From Corallococcus terminator (GTDB lineage: Bacteria > Myxococcota > Myxococcia > Myxococcales > Myxococcaceae): a stretch of 64,000 nucleotides of DNA. Numbering within the stretch: the first letter of the stretch is position 1; each line of letters begins with the position of its first letter. The position numbers and the translations under genes were made by a program. The stretch lies in assembly GCF_003611635.1 (NCBI RefSeq), contig NZ_RAVZ01000004.1:1-64000 (forward strand), written 5' to 3'. Of the stretch, positions 62,586 to 64,000 are shown one piece after another. The notes below the pieces were generated by a model. That model ran no database searches. It saw only the letters and a list, made by a program, of their open reading frames with translations, and had not been told where the DNA came from.

Positions 62586-63542
62586 ATGAGCACCCGACGT
62601 CAATTCCTGTCACAGAGCGCCCTGGCCACGGGTGCGCTCGCGATGTCACGCGCCGCGAGCGCAGCCGCGCCGGAAGTTCCCCCGCGCGGCAAGAAGGAGC
62701 CCGCCGCCTCCACGAAGAAGGGCTTCTGGCCGAACGGGGCACGGCTGGCCATCTCCCTGTCCCTCCAGTTCGAATCCGGCGCGCAGCCCGAGCGCGGCGC
62801 GAGCAGTCCTTTCCCTCCCATCGACCCAAAGTACCCGGACCTGCCCGTGGCCACCTGGTACGAGTACGGCGTGAAGGAGGGCATCCCGCGCCTGCTGGAA
62901 ATGTTCGCGCGGCGGGGCATCCACGTGACCTCGCACATGGTGGGGCAGGCGGTGGAGCGCAACCCCGCGCTGGCGAAGGAGATCGTGGAGCGCGGGCACG
63001 AGGCCGCGGCGCATGGACAGACGTGGACGCCCCAGTTCTCCATGACGCCCGAGGAGGAGCGCGCCTCCTACGAGGCCAACGTGCGCGCCATCCAGCGAGC
63101 CACGGGACAGACGCCCGTGGGCTTCAATGCCTTCTGGATGCGGGGCACGCCCCGGACGCTGGAGATCCTCCAGGACCTGGGCTTCCTGTATCACATTGAT
63201 GACGTGAGCCGGGACGAGCCCTTCGTCGTGGACGTGCGGGGCAAGCCCTTCGCGGTGGTGCCCTACACACTGGGCATGAACGACATCATCAACTTCGAGT
63301 TGCGCAACTACACCGCCGAGCAGTTCGCCAGCGAGCTCAAGAACGAGTTCGACGCGCTGTATGCCGAAGCGGGTGGACGCCGCCGGATGATGTCCGTGAG
63401 CATGCACGACCGCATCTCCGGCAGGCCGGGGCGCGTGAAGATGCTGGAGGAGTTCATCCGCTACGCCCAGCGCCAGCCCGGAGTCTGGTTCGCGCGGAAG
63501 GATGAGCTGGCGCGCTGGACGCTGGAGCAGGCCGGAAGCTGA
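62586..63542 (+). CDS. Tat-exported polysaccharide-deacetylase family protein
   Basis: The 318-residue protein has a twin-arginine signal (STRRQFLSQSALATGALAMSRAASA, cleaved ~27). The NodB-like domain shows the PuuE/allantoinase-like pattern: GARLAISLSLQFE in place of the canonical D-D, VTSHMVGQAVERNP, and EIVERGHEAAAHGQTWTP (metal-His region H-E-A-A-A-H). VGFNAFWMRGT, FLYHIDD and a final MMSVSMHDRISGRPGR complete the fold. The missing first Asp pair suggests altered catalysis, as in the PuuE-type subfamily that cleaves C-N bonds in cyclic amides. It is co-transcribed with doxX and near a LysR gene. Confidence 0.87.
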   Translation: MSTRRQFLSQSALATGALAMSRAASAAAPEVPPRGKKEPAASTKKGFWPNGARLAISLSLQFESGAQPERGASSPFPPIDPKYPDLPVATWYEYGVKEGIPRLLEMFARRGIHVTSHMVGQAVERNPALAKEIVERGHEAAAHGQTWTPQFSMTPEEERASYEANVRAIQRATGQTPVGFNAFWMRGTPRTLEILQDLGFLYHIDDVSRDEPFVVDVRGKPFAVVPYTLGMNDIINFELRNYTAEQFASELKNEFDALYAEAGGRRRMMSVSMHDRISGRPGRVKMLEEFIRYAQRQPGVWFARKDELARWTLEQAGS

Positions 63543-63593
63543 AGGCCGCCGCCCTGACGAGGCGGCGGCCCGGCGACGCAACGGAAGACGGAC

Positions 63594-64000
63594 TCAGTGG
63601 TTGTACGCGACCGTGCCGCTGCAGGACGTGGTGCCGAAGCAACCGGCGCGAATGGTGTACGTGCCCGAGGAAGGCACCACGAAGGAGAAATTGGACCGCG
63701 AGCCGCAGGCGCCACCCGCGTCGTCGCTGAAGGCGACCTGCGTCCCCGTGGAGTCGTTGATCCGCAGGTAGGTGTCACCGGTGCCCGTGGCTCCCGGCAC
63801 GCCGCAGGTGGCCACCGTGACCAGCTGGCCTGCGTACAACACCACCGCATGGTTCGTCGTCCCGGTGGTCGCGGACGCCGTATTCGTCGCGGTGAAGCTG
63901 AAGCTTCCCTCGTTGGCCGTCAGGTCCGGGGAGCGCTCGCAGATGAACGGGAACTCCATGCTACAGGGGGCGTCATTCCACAGTTCGCTGCGGATGCTCG
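63594..64000 (-). CDS. Secreted protein: C-type-lectin-like domain end plus PPC-type domain (5' part outside window)
   Basis: The frame is open to the right edge. The first visible residues, SIRSELWNDAPCSMEFPFICER, are the terminus of a C-type-lectin-like domain (W-N-D-x-x-C-x4-P-F-I-C-E). A ~105-residue beta-sandwich follows (GDTYLRINDSTGTQVAFSDDAGGACGSRSNFSFVVPSSGTYTI), of the pre-peptidase C-terminal kind, ending GTVAYNH. Cysteines suggest extracellular disulfides. It is probably a large surface or secreted binding protein or enzyme; the catalytic part, if any, is outside the window. Confidence 0.75.
   Translation of the reverse strand, partial: SIRSELWNDAPCSMEFPFICERSPDLTANEGSFSFTATNTASATTGTTNHAVVLYAGQLVTVATCGVPGATGTGDTYLRINDSTGTQVAFSDDAGGACGSRSNFSFVVPSSGTYTIRAGCFGTTSCSGTVAYNH

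Overview
The window reads as chromosomal DNA of a high-GC myxobacterium of the Myxococcus/Corallococcus type. Evidence: strong G/C bias at third codon positions, many secreted lipoproteins and trypsin-like proteases with pre-peptidase C-terminal domains, a geosmin synthase, a histone H1-like Lys/Arg/Ala-rich protein, mreB, and a PKS/NRPS locus with an interrupted (monooxygenase-containing) adenylation domain typical of this group. The genus is an inference from gene content.

Layout. 1-1500: end of a secreted lipoprotein. 1590-6760: a minus-strand operon of geosmin synthase followed by two Family 2B encapsulin shell genes, i.e. a predicted terpene-synthesising protein compartment. 7028-10854: a DJ-1/PfpI gene with a decayed relative, a pair of small unknown genes, two lipoproteins (one with a JAMM metalloprotease motif) and a histone H1-like gene with a broken copy of its 3' end. 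11015-14419: dapE, a cupin anti-sigma-like gene, dapD, a small unknown gene, and a 78-residue SelW-type selenoprotein read through an in-frame UGA with a SECIS-like hairpin. 14558-18103: a PLP decarboxylase, a family 2 glycosyltransferase and mreB. 18149-24206: a large one-pass membrane protein, a tiny membrane protein, and a three-gene periplasmic redox operon (di-heme peroxidase, Tat-exported phosphoesterase, mono-heme cytochrome). 24387-30402: a LysR regulator divergent from a secreted APCDD1-domain protein, an S1 protease, an unknown protein, and a second S1 protease truncated by a degenerate IS66.

31077-54336 is the most distinctive region. Transcribed leftward are an alpha/beta hydrolase, a 3007-residue PKS (methyltransferase-AT-ACP loading part plus a fully reducing module), a 3311-residue PKS/NRPS hybrid (KS-AT-ACP-aminotransferase-C-A with inserted monooxygenase-PCP-TE) and an M24 peptidase homologue that has lost its metal ligands. 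Facing away is a complete asparaginyl-tRNA synthetase gene. Domain logic predicts a 3-amino-4-methyl-alkanoic acid primary amide. Its R-CH(NH2)-CH2-CONH2 end is asparagine with the carboxyl replaced by a polyketide, so the neighbouring AsnRS is a candidate self-resistance target. This is a hypothesis from sequence only.

52555-59320 is a stack of insertion-sequence remains (IS3, IS701, IS5, IS21). 59356-64000 returns to ordinary genes: a DUF2156/MprF-like protein, a LysR regulator divergent from DoxX and polysaccharide deacetylase genes, and the 3' end of a C-type-lectin/PPC secreted protein.
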